Assembly: GCA_045802605.1 (NCBI GenBank)
Contig: JBJMQS010000053.1
Span: forward strand, 186,001-250,000
Reading direction: 5' to 3'
From: JBJMQS01 sp045802605
GTDB lineage: Bacteria > Planctomycetota > Planctomycetia > Gemmatales > Gemmataceae
DNA: 64,000 nt
Position numbers and translations under genes: made by a program. The notes under the pieces are model-generated. The model searched no databases, was not told the origin of the DNA, and was given only the letters and a program-made list of their open reading frames with translations. Shown one piece after another: positions 1 to 8,309 of the stretch. Positions within the stretch are counted from its first letter, which is position 1. Every line of letters begins with the position of its first letter.

Positions 1-1532
1 TACTTGAACGTGAATTTCTGCCAGCGCGGGTCTTGGAACGGCGTCATGCCGCGGCGATGTCGAGGCGAGTTGCGCATGTCGCGCTGGGCCGCGTCGAGCT
101 TGGCGCGGAACTCCTGATTCATCCGCTCGCTCTCTTCCTGAGTGAGCACGCCGTCGTTGACCAATTGACTCACGTATACCGTGGACACCGGCTTCTTCGC
201 GCGAATCTTCTGATACATCATGGGCTGGGTGAACGTCGGTTCGTCGCCTTCGTTGTGGCCATACCGGCGATAGCAAACCAAATCGATGACCACGTCCTGA
301 TTGAACGTCTGCCGGAATTCCAGCGCGAGCTCCGCGCAATAGACAGCCGCCTCGGGGTCTTCGAAATTCACATGAAATATCGGCGCCCCGACCGATTTGG
401 CAATGTCCGTGCAGTAGCGGGTCGAACGGGCGTCGCTCGGCGAAGTCGTGAAGCCGATCTGATTGTTGATGACAACGTGAATCGTGCCGCCGGTCGTGTA
501 GCCTTCCAAGTTCACGAAGTTGAGCGTTTCCGCGACTTGGCCCTGCGCGGGGAACGCGGCATCGCCGTGAATGACAAGCGGCACGCCACGGCGGCGTTCT
601 TTGTCGCCGAACATTTCTTGTTTCGCGCGGGTACGTCCTTCGACCACTGGATGCACGGATTCCAGATGGCTCGGATTCGGCGAGAGCGACAAGTGAACCT
701 GATGACCATCGCCGACTTTGATCGTGCCGGAGAAGCCGAGGTGATATTTCACGTCGCCGTCGCCATCGGCGGATTCATCGGCGAAGTAATCATCGAACTC
801 GGCGAAGACGCGGTCGTACGGTTTGCCGATGATGTTGGTCAGCACGTTGAGCCGGCCACGATGCGGCATACCCATCACGAACTCTTGCACGCCCGATGCG
901 GGGCCTTTCTGCACGATCGCGTCGAGCAGAGGAATGAGCGTCTCGGCGCCTTCGAGCGAGAATCGCTTCTGGCCCTGGTAGCGTGACTGCAAGAAGTCTT
1001 CGAACAATTCGGAGTAAAGCAGATCGCGCAAGATGCGGATGCGTTGCTCGCGGCCGAAGCTCGGCCGGCCCCGGTTCGGTTCGATGCGATCGCGCAGCCA
1101 GCGGCGGATCTTCAAGTCGGAGATGTGCGTGTACTCGAAGCCGATCGTGCGGCAGTACGTCTCGCGGCAAGCGGCGATGATGTCGCGCAGCTTCGCGCGG
1201 CCTAGCCCGATGAACGCACTGCCATCGAATGTCTTGTCGAGATCGGCCGGCGTGAGACCGAAAAACTGCAGGTCGAGTTGCTCATGGCACTCAGCCGGTT
1301 GCGCGAGGGGATCGATGCAAGCGAGGATGTGGCCCAGATCGCGGTAGGCGGCGATGAGCCGGACCACGCGGGTTTGGCCGGTGGACTCCTTTTCGGTGCC
1401 CCCGCCGAGTTCAAAGCCTTCGAAAAAGGCCTGCCAGGCCTGATCGACCGATTTGGGGTCGGCAACCCAGCGCTGGTAGTAATCCTCCAGCACGTCCAAA
1501 TTTGCGCGAGTTGCAAAGTTCGGTGAGCTCAT
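1..1532 (-). CDS. sucA: 2-oxoglutarate dehydrogenase E1 component, 5' part
   Basis: Thiamine-diphosphate-dependent E1 of the 2-oxoglutarate dehydrogenase complex (TCA cycle, cytoplasm), which decarboxylates 2-oxoglutarate and passes the succinyl group to E2. About 510 residues are visible; the rest lies beyond the left edge. The start is ATG at 1532 (MSSPNFATRANLDVLEDYY), which gives the usual short N-terminal lipoyl/E2-docking-type segment. Family motifs visible in order are GMPHRGRLNVL near residue 220, VIHGDAAFPAQGQVAETL near 320, and NNQIGFTTSP and YRRYGHNEGDEP further on. The frame is unbroken. Any E2 (sucB) partner gene would lie outside the window. Identification is secure from these motifs. 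Confidence 0.95.
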   Translation of the reverse strand, partial: MSSPNFATRANLDVLEDYYQRWVADPKSVDQAWQAFFEGFELGGGTEKESTGQTRVVRLIAAYRDLGHILACIDPLAQPAECHEQLDLQFFGLTPADLDKTFDGSAFIGLGRAKLRDIIAACRETYCRTIGFEYTHISDLKIRRWLRDRIEPNRGRPSFGREQRIRILRDLLYSELFEDFLQSRYQGQKRFSLEGAETLIPLLDAIVQKGPASGVQEFVMGMPHRGRLNVLTNIIGKPYDRVFAEFDDYFADESADGDGDVKYHLGFSGTIKVGDGHQVHLSLSPNPSHLESVHPVVEGRTRAKQEMFGDKERRRGVPLVIHGDAAFPAQGQVAETLNFVNLEGYTTGGTIHVVINNQIGFTTSPSDARSTRYCTDIAKSVGAPIFHVNFEDPEAAVYCAELALEFRQTFNQDVVIDLVCYRRYGHNEGDEPTFTQPMMYQKIRAKKPVSTVYVSQLVNDGVLTQEESERMNQEFRAKLDAAQRDMRNSPRHRRGMTPFQDPRWQKFTFK

Positions 1533-1820
1533 TGATTGATTATCCAGCCGGAGCGTGGGCGACCGGCGTAAGTCTCATTGTCGCAGGGGCCTGAAACTAG
1601 GCAAGCACGATAGGATTTCCGGGCCGGGGTTGGGTGATTGGTACGCCCGCCGAGTCGATTTTGCCGGGACGACAGGCCCCGCACGATTCATGCCGCCGGT
1701 GGATTCGCGCGAATCAGCAGAACCTGAAACGACCGGTTTTCAGCGTGGGAATGCCAAAAGGATCTCTGCGCAGCACTGCCTGTGAAAATGCGAGCAGGTG
1801 TAGTGGGCGTTGATGTTGGC

Positions 1821-1892
1821 GAGCGGGGTTGCGTAAGCGCCCCGAGTCTTTCGCGGCTCGCAAACACTCGGGGCACTCACGCAACCCCGCTC
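1821..1892. repeat. Long inverted repeat of palindromic spacer
   Basis: GAGCGGGGTTGCGT at 1821-1834 pairs with its reverse complement at 1879-1892, and inner CCCCGAGT/ACTCGGGG arms lie between them. Together they make a long interrupted hairpin between sucA and the glycosylase gene. It reads as part of a planctomycete intergenic repeat family rather than a terminator, since no T-tract follows. Confidence 0.7.
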
Positions 1893-1904
1893 CCTGGGTT
1901 CGTT

Positions 1905-2073
1905 ATCCGGACGCGCAAGCGACGGCATTTCGTTACTTGGACGCGCCAGCGTCGTCTTGTTAGCCCGACGCGCAAGCGAGGGTCTTCGTTAGCCGGACGC
2001 GCAAGCTACGGAACGCAGAGACTCTGCCCCACTCGCGAGTCTCGGCTTTCCGTAGCTTGCGCGTCCGGCTAAC
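1905..2073. repeat. GGACGCGCAAGC-type repeat cluster with 26-bp inverted repeat
   Basis: Several direct copies of a GGACGCGCAAGCG-like unit lie between about 1909 and 2005. The last one belongs to a perfect 26-bp inverted repeat (1988-2013 with 2048-2073; core TTAGCCGGACGCGCAAGC) separated by 34 bases. No reading frame here looks protein-like. The array resembles REP-type palindromic elements scattered in planctomycete genomes. Confidence 0.75.
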
Positions 2074-2083
2074 AAGACGACGC

Positions 2084-2170
2084 TCCCTTGTTGTGGGCGG
2101 GTCTCCTGACCCGACGTTGAGGACGGCTCTCCGGACCCCTTGTTGTGGGCGGATCTCCTGACCCGCCCAC
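2084..2170. repeat. Short direct repeats TTGTTGTGGGCGG-TCTCCTGACCCG
   Basis: Two near-identical units beginning TTGTTGTGGGCGG and continuing TCTCCTGACCCG lie about 55 bases apart, with a diverged third unit (GGCTCTCCGGACCCC) between them. Each unit can fold on itself (GGGTC/GACCC). This is noncoding spacer upstream of the glycosylase gene. Confidence 0.6.
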
Positions 2171-2309
2171 TCCGCCGACCGAAGGTCTCCTTCCTTCGGT
2201 GGGATACCTTCAATCGGCCGACAGGTTGCGGCCCCCTCCGGGCTCCCACTCGGCTGACACCTGCAAAATAGAATGGCACCTGGGTCCATCGCCGCAGAGC
2301 CACAACGCC

Positions 2310-2891
2310 ATGAACCGCACCTCCCCCATTCCCTGGAAACCGACGCCGGCCCAACTCCTGGCCGCGGCGAACAAGCGGGTGCCGGACCTCATCGCCAAAG
2401 ACCTGATGGTGCTCTTCGCCGGCATCAACCCCGGGCTATACACGGCGGCGATTGGCCGGCACTTCGGCCGGCCCGGCAACCGCTTCTGGCCCGCCCTTTA
2501 CGACGGCGGGTTTACGCCGCGGCTCTTCTCGCCGTTTGAGAATGCCCTCTTACTCGATCTGAAGCTCGGCATCACCAACGTGGTCTCCCGCGCCACCGCC
2601 CGCGCCGATGAACTGACCGACGACGAACTGCGCGCCGGCGGCCGACGGCTCGAAGCCAAGGTCCGGCGCTATCGGCCCACCGTGGTCGCCTTCGTCGGCA
2701 TCGGTTCTTACCGCATCGTCTCGGGCATCAAGGACGCCCGCGTCGGCCTGCAGCAAGACCCCTTCGGCGGCCGCCCCGCCTGGGTACTGCCCAACCCCAG
2801 CGGCCTCAACGCCCACTACCAACCCGCCGACCTCGGCCGGCTGTTTCGGGAGCTACGACTGTGGGCGATGAAGCGGCATGGGGGTGGGTGA
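2310..2891 (+). CDS. mug: G/U mismatch-specific DNA glycosylase (Mug/TDG family)
   Basis: Uracil-DNA glycosylase superfamily enzyme of the Mug/TDG branch, which removes uracil or thymine mispaired with guanine as the first step of base-excision repair. The 193-residue product has the catalytic-pocket motif GINPGLYT near residue 35 and the minor-groove loop NPSGLNAHY near 165. Mug proteins have this length. The frame is open upstream to 2145, but that segment is palindromic repeat. ATG 2310 (MNRTSPIPWKPTP) leaves a normal N-terminus. The gene stands alone between a repeat-rich spacer and a convergent unit. No break is visible. Confidence 0.9.
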   Translation: MNRTSPIPWKPTPAQLLAAANKRVPDLIAKDLMVLFAGINPGLYTAAIGRHFGRPGNRFWPALYDGGFTPRLFSPFENALLLDLKLGITNVVSRATARADELTDDELRAGGRRLEAKVRRYRPTVVAFVGIGSYRIVSGIKDARVGLQQDPFGGRPAWVLPNPSGLNAHYQPADLGRLFRELRLWAMKRHGGG

Positions 2892-3121
2892 ATAAAATCC
2901 GGTACACGGGAAATGGGCACAAGTCTTCGCGCGCTCTCCACGCACTAGCGTTTGGTTCAGCTGCACGCTGGACGAGAAATTGATCTGCCGTGCCAACTTT
3001 AAACTGAAGCGCAACCCGTCTTGAAGTGCTGAATGAGGATTGTCAGTAATGGGATGGCGGCAAGTTTCCGTCACTGCGGCTTTTGAGATAGTTAACCAGA
3101 AAGAGGGATCCACTTCGTCGG

Positions 3122-3709
3122 CTACGCCCGGTCGCCTAACAACTCTCGTCGACCGCCGTTGATAGCGTGCAAATGATAGTTTTGCATGGCGCCATAGCTG
3201 CGATACAAACGCCCACGCACACCGTTTGCGTAATCTGTTTCGAAGTCGCCAAATAGTTTCCACCATTTGCGTTTAAATCGCGAGTTCGAGCCGACATTAT
3301 CCGGACTGATGAACCCCCAGAATATATCCTCTGAGATTTCATCGCGAGCTGACTGGTCCAGACCGCACGACTGCAAGTCTAGCCACCAACTGTCAAATAG
3401 TTCTGCGGATACTACGGCTACGTCAATGTCGGACTTCGCGGGATCAAAAACTCGCCCAAGCTTGTTCTTGCCTGGCACCGGCGAAAATCCAAGATGAGCA
3501 CTTCTGCACAGAATCAACTGAAGTGGATGTAATTGCGCACCGAAAATGGACTGCAAATCGCCAGCTAGCTTGCGTTTAAATTTTGGCTCGACTTCCCGCG
3601 GTGTGTTTGCAAAGACGACAGGTTGGCCTGTATGGAAGTATTGATCCAAAATTCGATGGGGATCGAACGTCGGAGATAGTAAATCTTTTTTGTAGTCGGC
3701 CCAAGGCAT
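3122..3709 (-). CDS. Nucleotidyltransferase-fold protein, partner of the 1275-aa protein
   Basis: A 195-residue protein with the signature of the DNA polymerase beta-like nucleotidyltransferase fold: a Gly-Ser-type loop (GFSPVPG, residues 74-80) followed by KSDIDVAVVSAELFD (92-106), in which D94 and D96 would bind the metal. The C-terminal half is aromatic-rich and shows no second domain I recognise. A good Shine-Dalgarno (AGGTGAT) precedes the ATG at 3709. It lies 33 bases downstream of the 1275-aa gene on the same strand, so the two are probably co-transcribed. Stand-alone NTases are common in toxin-antitoxin and defence loci, and by that context I infer a defence-related role. The substrate is unknown. 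Confidence 0.7.
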   Translation of the reverse strand: MPWADYKKDLLSPTFDPHRILDQYFHTGQPVVFANTPREVEPKFKRKLAGDLQSIFGAQLHPLQLILCRSAHLGFSPVPGKNKLGRVFDPAKSDIDVAVVSAELFDSWWLDLQSCGLDQSARDEISEDIFWGFISPDNVGSNSRFKRKWWKLFGDFETDYANGVRGRLYRSYGAMQNYHLHAINGGRRELLGDRA

Positions 3710-3742
3710 CGATCACCTTCGTCCATCTGGGGATCCTGCTCA

Positions 3743-6700
3743 CTAACGACCCAATCGCTCCCTCTCTGCTTCTTGGTCTTCATGGCGGGCATACGACCGG
3801 TAGTGATCAGCGAGTTCGTCGAATGCAAGCGCGAGTTTGGGGCTGTGAGGCCGGGCATTAGCAGCAAGGTCCCTGAACCGCTGGACGAGTATCCGCTCAA
3901 GCTGCCCACCCGACCTAGGATCGCGACTTACGACGCCACGACTATTGAGCGTCCCACTCACGAAACCGTGGAATAAATCCTGAGTTCCAATTTCTTCCAT
4001 TAAGCTTGCGATTTCTGACGACGGCCATAGTCGCTTCTTGCGTTTTGTCGCGCGGGCAATTATCTGGCCCAACACAAGATCACAAATCTCAATTCGATCA
4101 TTGTCGTTTGCGATTTCTCTGACGCGGAAAATCCATTCGCGCAGTGCGGCGATATCAACATTATTGCCTGCCTGGCCAGGCAATCGTTTGATTCCGTCTA
4201 GAAGTCGTCGGGAATAATCGATGATCGTTCGTTCGTTCTCACTCAATTCAGTCTTTGGTGCTACTTCATGCTTGGCTCGGTACAGGGTCTTCAGAACATC
4301 TCCAAAGAAAGCCGGATCAGAATGAACAAGATCGAATAACGTTTCTGGTCCAACCAGGCTGTACGGCCGCTCCAGTAGCGGAAGATATCGCCATTCAATT
4401 CGCGCTAGTCGCGCTTTGTCAAATTTGTTTTCCTGCAAATGTTTGATCAGCTTTTGTAGGGAGTATCTCCAATGCGACGAATTGTCATCTGGCACAATCT
4501 CGTTCGGTAACGAAGAATCCAGTACATCTGCCAACCATACATCGGGCATTTGTGTTCCGCGCTCTATGGCGAATGCCACGAGATCAACCGCCGCAAACCT
4601 TCGCCCAACTTCGATAAGTGACTTCGCCGCAAATTCAACCGCTTGTAGATTCGAATGGCGCACGAACCCGCGTACGGTTTGCCAATATTCCCGCTCCGCT
4701 TCTGGCCCCAGCTCTTTTAACCACACCCACGTTTCTTCCCCGAACGGAAGGCAACGTGCGAATGCCGCTTTTTCAGATGTAGACCATGACGCGACTGGCA
4801 ACGCGGCTATGAAGGCCCAACCTTCCGACTGAAATGCTCCTGAGATAAACGAATAGATGAAAGCAAGTTGTTGCTGACTTGAGTCGTTCAAAATTTCGGG
4901 AAGTTTTGCGCTTTGCCAGGTAAGTAATGCATGTTTGCCGACAATCCAACCAACGGCACTTCCATCGACACCTAGTTCCAGCAACCTGAATACGCCTGCG
5001 GCAGACTGAGATTCAATTATAGAGCGAAGGGAGTTCAGCCTTTGGTCGTACAACGCATTGTCGTGCTCTTGGTGATTCTCGACTAAATCGAAATTAGGCA
5101 ATTCGACGTGAATCTGGAATAACCAATGATCCTTGAATACCAAATCAGATGGCTGTAGATTCTCCATAATTTCTTTAAGCGGGCTTAGTATTTCTTCTGC
5201 CAGTGCCCAGTTAGAATCTCCGTATCTTCTGTGCCGATTCACTAATTCGTGCAACGTCTCCCACAGTCTAAATTTGGCGACATCACTCTCAGATTTTTCC
5301 GATGCGATTTGCTTCAGTTTCTCGAACGCTTTTGTTTGGATATCGGTGGAGAATCGGAGAATTCCATCGATTATCTCAGCCCATTTTAGCGCGTCTAAGC
5401 CAGCGATGTGAACTGTGAGATCAGCGATTGCCTGTGCGGCGCTGCCACGCTCGCGGTGTGCCTTTGTCTTAGACCATCCATCTGCCCATGGCCGCCATCG
5501 CGGCATATGTGTTCCGTGCGAGGCTGATGGTGCGGCACCCGGTAAGAGAGTCCGTAATAGTCTCCACCTTTCGAAGGGGAAATGTCTGATTATCTCGGAT
5601 AAAACAGCCGTTCGGACGGAAAGCGGTGAATTGGTATGAGGAAGCCACCAGAGAAAGATCTCTTCAAGGCTTCTGGCCGGCCGATTTGAATACCTGCCGC
5701 CAGGATCGGACGATGCCAACCTAGCTAAGCAACTTGCTACTCGGCTTAGATAGTCTGATGACCAAGCAATTCCTTCCAACGCCCAGAGCAAATCCGTATG
5801 CAGAGCACCGCCCCCAAAGAATGACGATTGTTGATCTTGAAACAGTTTTGGCAGTTCTGGGTCGGGAGAGCGAAGGTCTTCTTCGACACGTCCTAGAAAA
5901 AACTCTGGGTTTGCCTCAGCAATCATCGAAAGATTGTTGCCGAGAGATGCCCAACGTTGCCATTTGGATTGGCGCGGAAGCACTTTCTCAAGGACGTTGT
6001 TGGTGATTTGTTCATACGTTACGGTGCTGATCGGTTCGTCGGCGGTTGGATAAACCGTCATCAGTACGAGGGTTTCTACGATTGATTTGCGGAGCTCCGC
6101 TGAGATGGCGTGCACCTTACCATAGATGTTTGCTGCCCACCGCTGGTCGCTCGGTAATTCAAAGGCGGGATTATCTTCTTCCAGCACGAGTACTGCTAAT
6201 TCTGCAAATCGTTTAAGCTGGACATCTGAGAGATTACCGCCCAACAGGTGCCACGCATCTTCTCGCGACGCAATGAAAACACTATGCCCGAATCGAAGAA
6301 ATAACGGCTCAGGCCCTTGCTGCCACCGCGAGACCTGCAGATCAATATTCGGCGCTGTTTCCCCTACAAGTTCGGAAACGACATGCACATCTATTGGCGG
6401 GTCCGCTCCAATACGTGGCATTTCTGGATCACGCTTTGGCGGACTTGGATCCACGTGGACCCAACCCCCGACTAACGCAAAGGGAGCCAAGGATGTACGC
6501 CAGCGGTTGTGGCTCCACTCAGGAAATGCAGTATGCGGTAAGCGGGTAATCAGTCGTTTCAAAATACTCGAACTTCCGGAGCAAGCTTTGGCAAAATGGG
6601 CAGCCTGAGATTCCGAATAACCAGACTCGTTCAAGGCCGTCGTAAGAGAATAAACATCCTGTCTTCGCAAATTTTGCACGGACCCGATCGACGCATTCAC

Positions 6701-7570
6701 TCGCGGGCCGCTCAATAATACAAAATGGCCCGCCTCGATAGCACTTGCGCAATCCGATGCCTGCAATTCTAAAGTTGGAGTTGCTACCAATACCAACGAT
6801 TCGTGTCGCGCTGTAAGGACTTTCCACGCTTCGAGAGAATCCACAATCAAAGCGTTCTGTAAACGGTGTTGCCCCTCGCGGGACGATAAAGCGGCTAGAA
6901 AGTCGAGACTGTCGGTCAATCCGCTCGAACGAAGAAAAAGGGCACTTGGAGATCCACCCAGCCAATCTTGAAGCACATTGATTTCTTCGTCCCGCGACGT
7001 GGTAAAAACGGCTTCGGTCAAAGGATTTTCACCGATTAGCCGAATGGAGTTCCAATATGATGTTATGTCTTGCACCCCTGAAGGAGCTTTGCCGATTAGT
7101 CGTGCAAACCAAATATCGACATCCGGCGCGGTATCAAGCCAATGCTCCAAGTCATTAACATCTAAGACACGAACTTGACGCCAATTAGATCCTGCCGCCT
7201 TAACATTTGCCCACGTATCTTTGTTCAGCCAGGATCGTGGTGTAACGAACACAAACGCGTATTTTTCGCTTTGCTCTGCGCCGAATTCTTCGCTGCGTTT
7301 TTCAAAATCACTGTTTGCTTTGTTTTCCGGATTTTTGTCAACCCCCATTTCCCAACCGCTCAGCCCATCGGGAACAAAGCGATTGCCGGTCACGGTGTCC
7401 ACTAGGCCGTCGAATCCAGGGCGATAGGTTTGTTCGGCAGTGGGGAAATTAATGGACTTCACTGTCGGGGCTGTTCGCCACACCAATCGGCGCAAAAGCA
7501 TAGGAAGTTGAGCACGAGCTTCGATTCGCTCCGACCATTGTGTGATGTCAATTGAGCGAGTCCACGCCAT
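3743..7570 (-). CDS. Large putative defence protein with restriction-nuclease-like N-terminus
   Basis: 1275 residues. The first 160 hold a conserved block that resembles a PD-(D/E)XK-type nuclease fold: PGFDG (D54), VPDGLSGWEMG (E74), KANSDF (K84), then a beta strand AFVFVTPRSW (105-114) and DLEHWL. Around residues 190-270 a region with the spacing of a nucleotide-binding domain occurs (ALFLRSSGLTDSLDF, later ALIVDS), but it has no GxxxxGKT Walker A, so if it is a P-loop domain it is degenerate. The remaining ~900 residues are helix-rich and look like HEAT/TPR-type solenoid. A nuclease head with a long helical sensor is typical of bacterial antiphage proteins; the function here is inferred. 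ATG at 7570 has only a weak ribosome site. The frame is intact. Confidence 0.75.
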   Translation of the reverse strand: MAWTRSIDITQWSERIEARAQLPMLLRRLVWRTAPTVKSINFPTAEQTYRPGFDGLVDTVTGNRFVPDGLSGWEMGVDKNPENKANSDFEKRSEEFGAEQSEKYAFVFVTPRSWLNKDTWANVKAAGSNWRQVRVLDVNDLEHWLDTAPDVDIWFARLIGKAPSGVQDITSYWNSIRLIGENPLTEAVFTTSRDEEINVLQDWLGGSPSALFLRSSGLTDSLDFLAALSSREGQHRLQNALIVDSLEAWKVLTARHESLVLVATPTLELQASDCASAIEAGHFVLLSGPRVNASIGSVQNLRRQDVYSLTTALNESGYSESQAAHFAKACSGSSSILKRLITRLPHTAFPEWSHNRWRTSLAPFALVGGWVHVDPSPPKRDPEMPRIGADPPIDVHVVSELVGETAPNIDLQVSRWQQGPEPLFLRFGHSVFIASREDAWHLLGGNLSDVQLKRFAELAVLVLEEDNPAFELPSDQRWAANIYGKVHAISAELRKSIVETLVLMTVYPTADEPISTVTYEQITNNVLEKVLPRQSKWQRWASLGNNLSMIAEANPEFFLGRVEEDLRSPDPELPKLFQDQQSSFFGGGALHTDLLWALEGIAWSSDYLSRVASCLARLASSDPGGRYSNRPARSLEEIFLWWLPHTNSPLSVRTAVLSEIIRHFPFERWRLLRTLLPGAAPSASHGTHMPRWRPWADGWSKTKAHRERGSAAQAIADLTVHIAGLDALKWAEIIDGILRFSTDIQTKAFEKLKQIASEKSESDVAKFRLWETLHELVNRHRRYGDSNWALAEEILSPLKEIMENLQPSDLVFKDHWLFQIHVELPNFDLVENHQEHDNALYDQRLNSLRSIIESQSAAGVFRLLELGVDGSAVGWIVGKHALLTWQSAKLPEILNDSSQQQLAFIYSFISGAFQSEGWAFIAALPVASWSTSEKAAFARCLPFGEETWVWLKELGPEAEREYWQTVRGFVRHSNLQAVEFAAKSLIEVGRRFAAVDLVAFAIERGTQMPDVWLADVLDSSLPNEIVPDDNSSHWRYSLQKLIKHLQENKFDKARLARIEWRYLPLLERPYSLVGPETLFDLVHSDPAFFGDVLKTLYRAKHEVAPKTELSENERTIIDYSRRLLDGIKRLPGQAGNNVDIAALREWIFRVREIANDNDRIEICDLVLGQIIARATKRKKRLWPSSEIASLMEEIGTQDLFHGFVSGTLNSRGVVSRDPRSGGQLERILVQRFRDLAANARPHSPKLALAFDELADHYRSYARHEDQEAERERLGR

Positions 7571-8182
7571 CGTAATTGCTCAAGTCCACTTCGGAAGGTT
7601 AAATTCTGGCACAAGGTGACATCATACCGGCAAATATTTGCACCACCGCGCGAGATTTGAATTCCTGCGCACCCCAATGCGCAAACCAGACGAATTCCCG
7701 AGCGCTTTTTCCAAGGTTCGTCCGTGCGGAGCTTGTAAAGATCCACGTTTGAGGTGGCGAAGCCGCGACTTCGCTGTCAGCGAAAACGGATTCTTTTCGG
7801 AGGAACATTCCGAGATCGATCGGTGGCCAGGGTCAGAAGAAGCGGGGCGCCTGGGGTCAGAGTCCGCGTGGCGGAGCATTGGTCGCCAGTTGGTGGGTTG
7901 GTTTTTTTGGGGACGCGTTGGGATGGAAGGCCGGGGCCCGCGAGTGGTGTGGCGTCGCGGGTTTCCCTCGCTAGCGCGCCGGGCGAACAAACATTAACAA
8001 GAAATCGTTGACGAGAAATGGTTAAGAAGAGGGGCAGTGTCTGGGACTTTCGGCGGCGGGTGACGGAAAGACGTTGAAATCATCAGGTTTTTGGAAATGA
8101 GCGGAGAGGGCGGGAGACTCCTAGGCGCAAAGCGCAAGGTATTTCCTACCCAAGCGTTGTGGCGATAAGTCGTTTCGCTGAT
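7571..8182. other. Spacer without a recognised gene
   Basis: About 610 bases between the divergent 1275-aa gene and the recombinase gene. Open frames exist on both strands, but none has protein-like composition with a convincing start. The segment should carry the promoter of the leftward unit. Base composition becomes G-rich around 7800-7960. I see no transposase remnant or tRNA. Confidence 0.5.
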
Positions 8183-8200
8183 TGACACTGCGCTGTGTCA
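8183..8200. promoter_or_regulatory. Inverted repeat TGACAC-N6-GTGTCA
   Basis: Perfect 6-bp arms (TGACAC at 8183-8188, GTGTCA at 8195-8200) with a six-base spacer, about 110 bases upstream of the recombinase start. The half-site resembles part of the stronger palindrome at 8245. It is either an operator or part of a recombination site. Confidence 0.45.
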
Positions 8201-8244
8201 CCACATTTCACGCACGGTCAGGGATTCTCAGGAACGGTCAACTG

Positions 8245-8265
8245 GATTGGCACACTGTGCCAATC
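8245..8265. promoter_or_regulatory. 21-bp perfect palindrome, operator or att core
   Basis: GATTGGCACA-C-TGTGCCAATC is a perfect palindrome around one central base, lying 45 bases before the recombinase start codon. Large serine recombinases usually have their attachment site beside the gene, and their promoters are often autoregulated. The sequence alone cannot tell these two roles apart. Confidence 0.6.
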
Positions 8266-8285
8266 AATTTGAGCCATTTTTCGGC

Positions 8286-8303
8286 ACCTCCCTTTTGGGA
8301 GGT
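8286..8303 (+). promoter_or_regulatory. Hairpin that sequesters the recombinase Shine-Dalgarno
   Basis: ACCTCCC-TTTT-GGGAGGT is a perfect 7-bp hairpin with a four-base loop. Its 3' arm is the ribosome-binding sequence GGGAGG of the recombinase (ATG 8310, six-base spacing after the arm). In RNA the Shine-Dalgarno would be paired, so initiation should be weak unless the stem is opened. Confidence 0.65.
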
Positions 8304-8309
8304 CCGACG

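Noticed and set aside
33..986. Plus-strand open frame of 317 codons at the left edge
   Set aside because: It is the antisense shadow of sucA, whose minus-strand frame shows clear family motifs.
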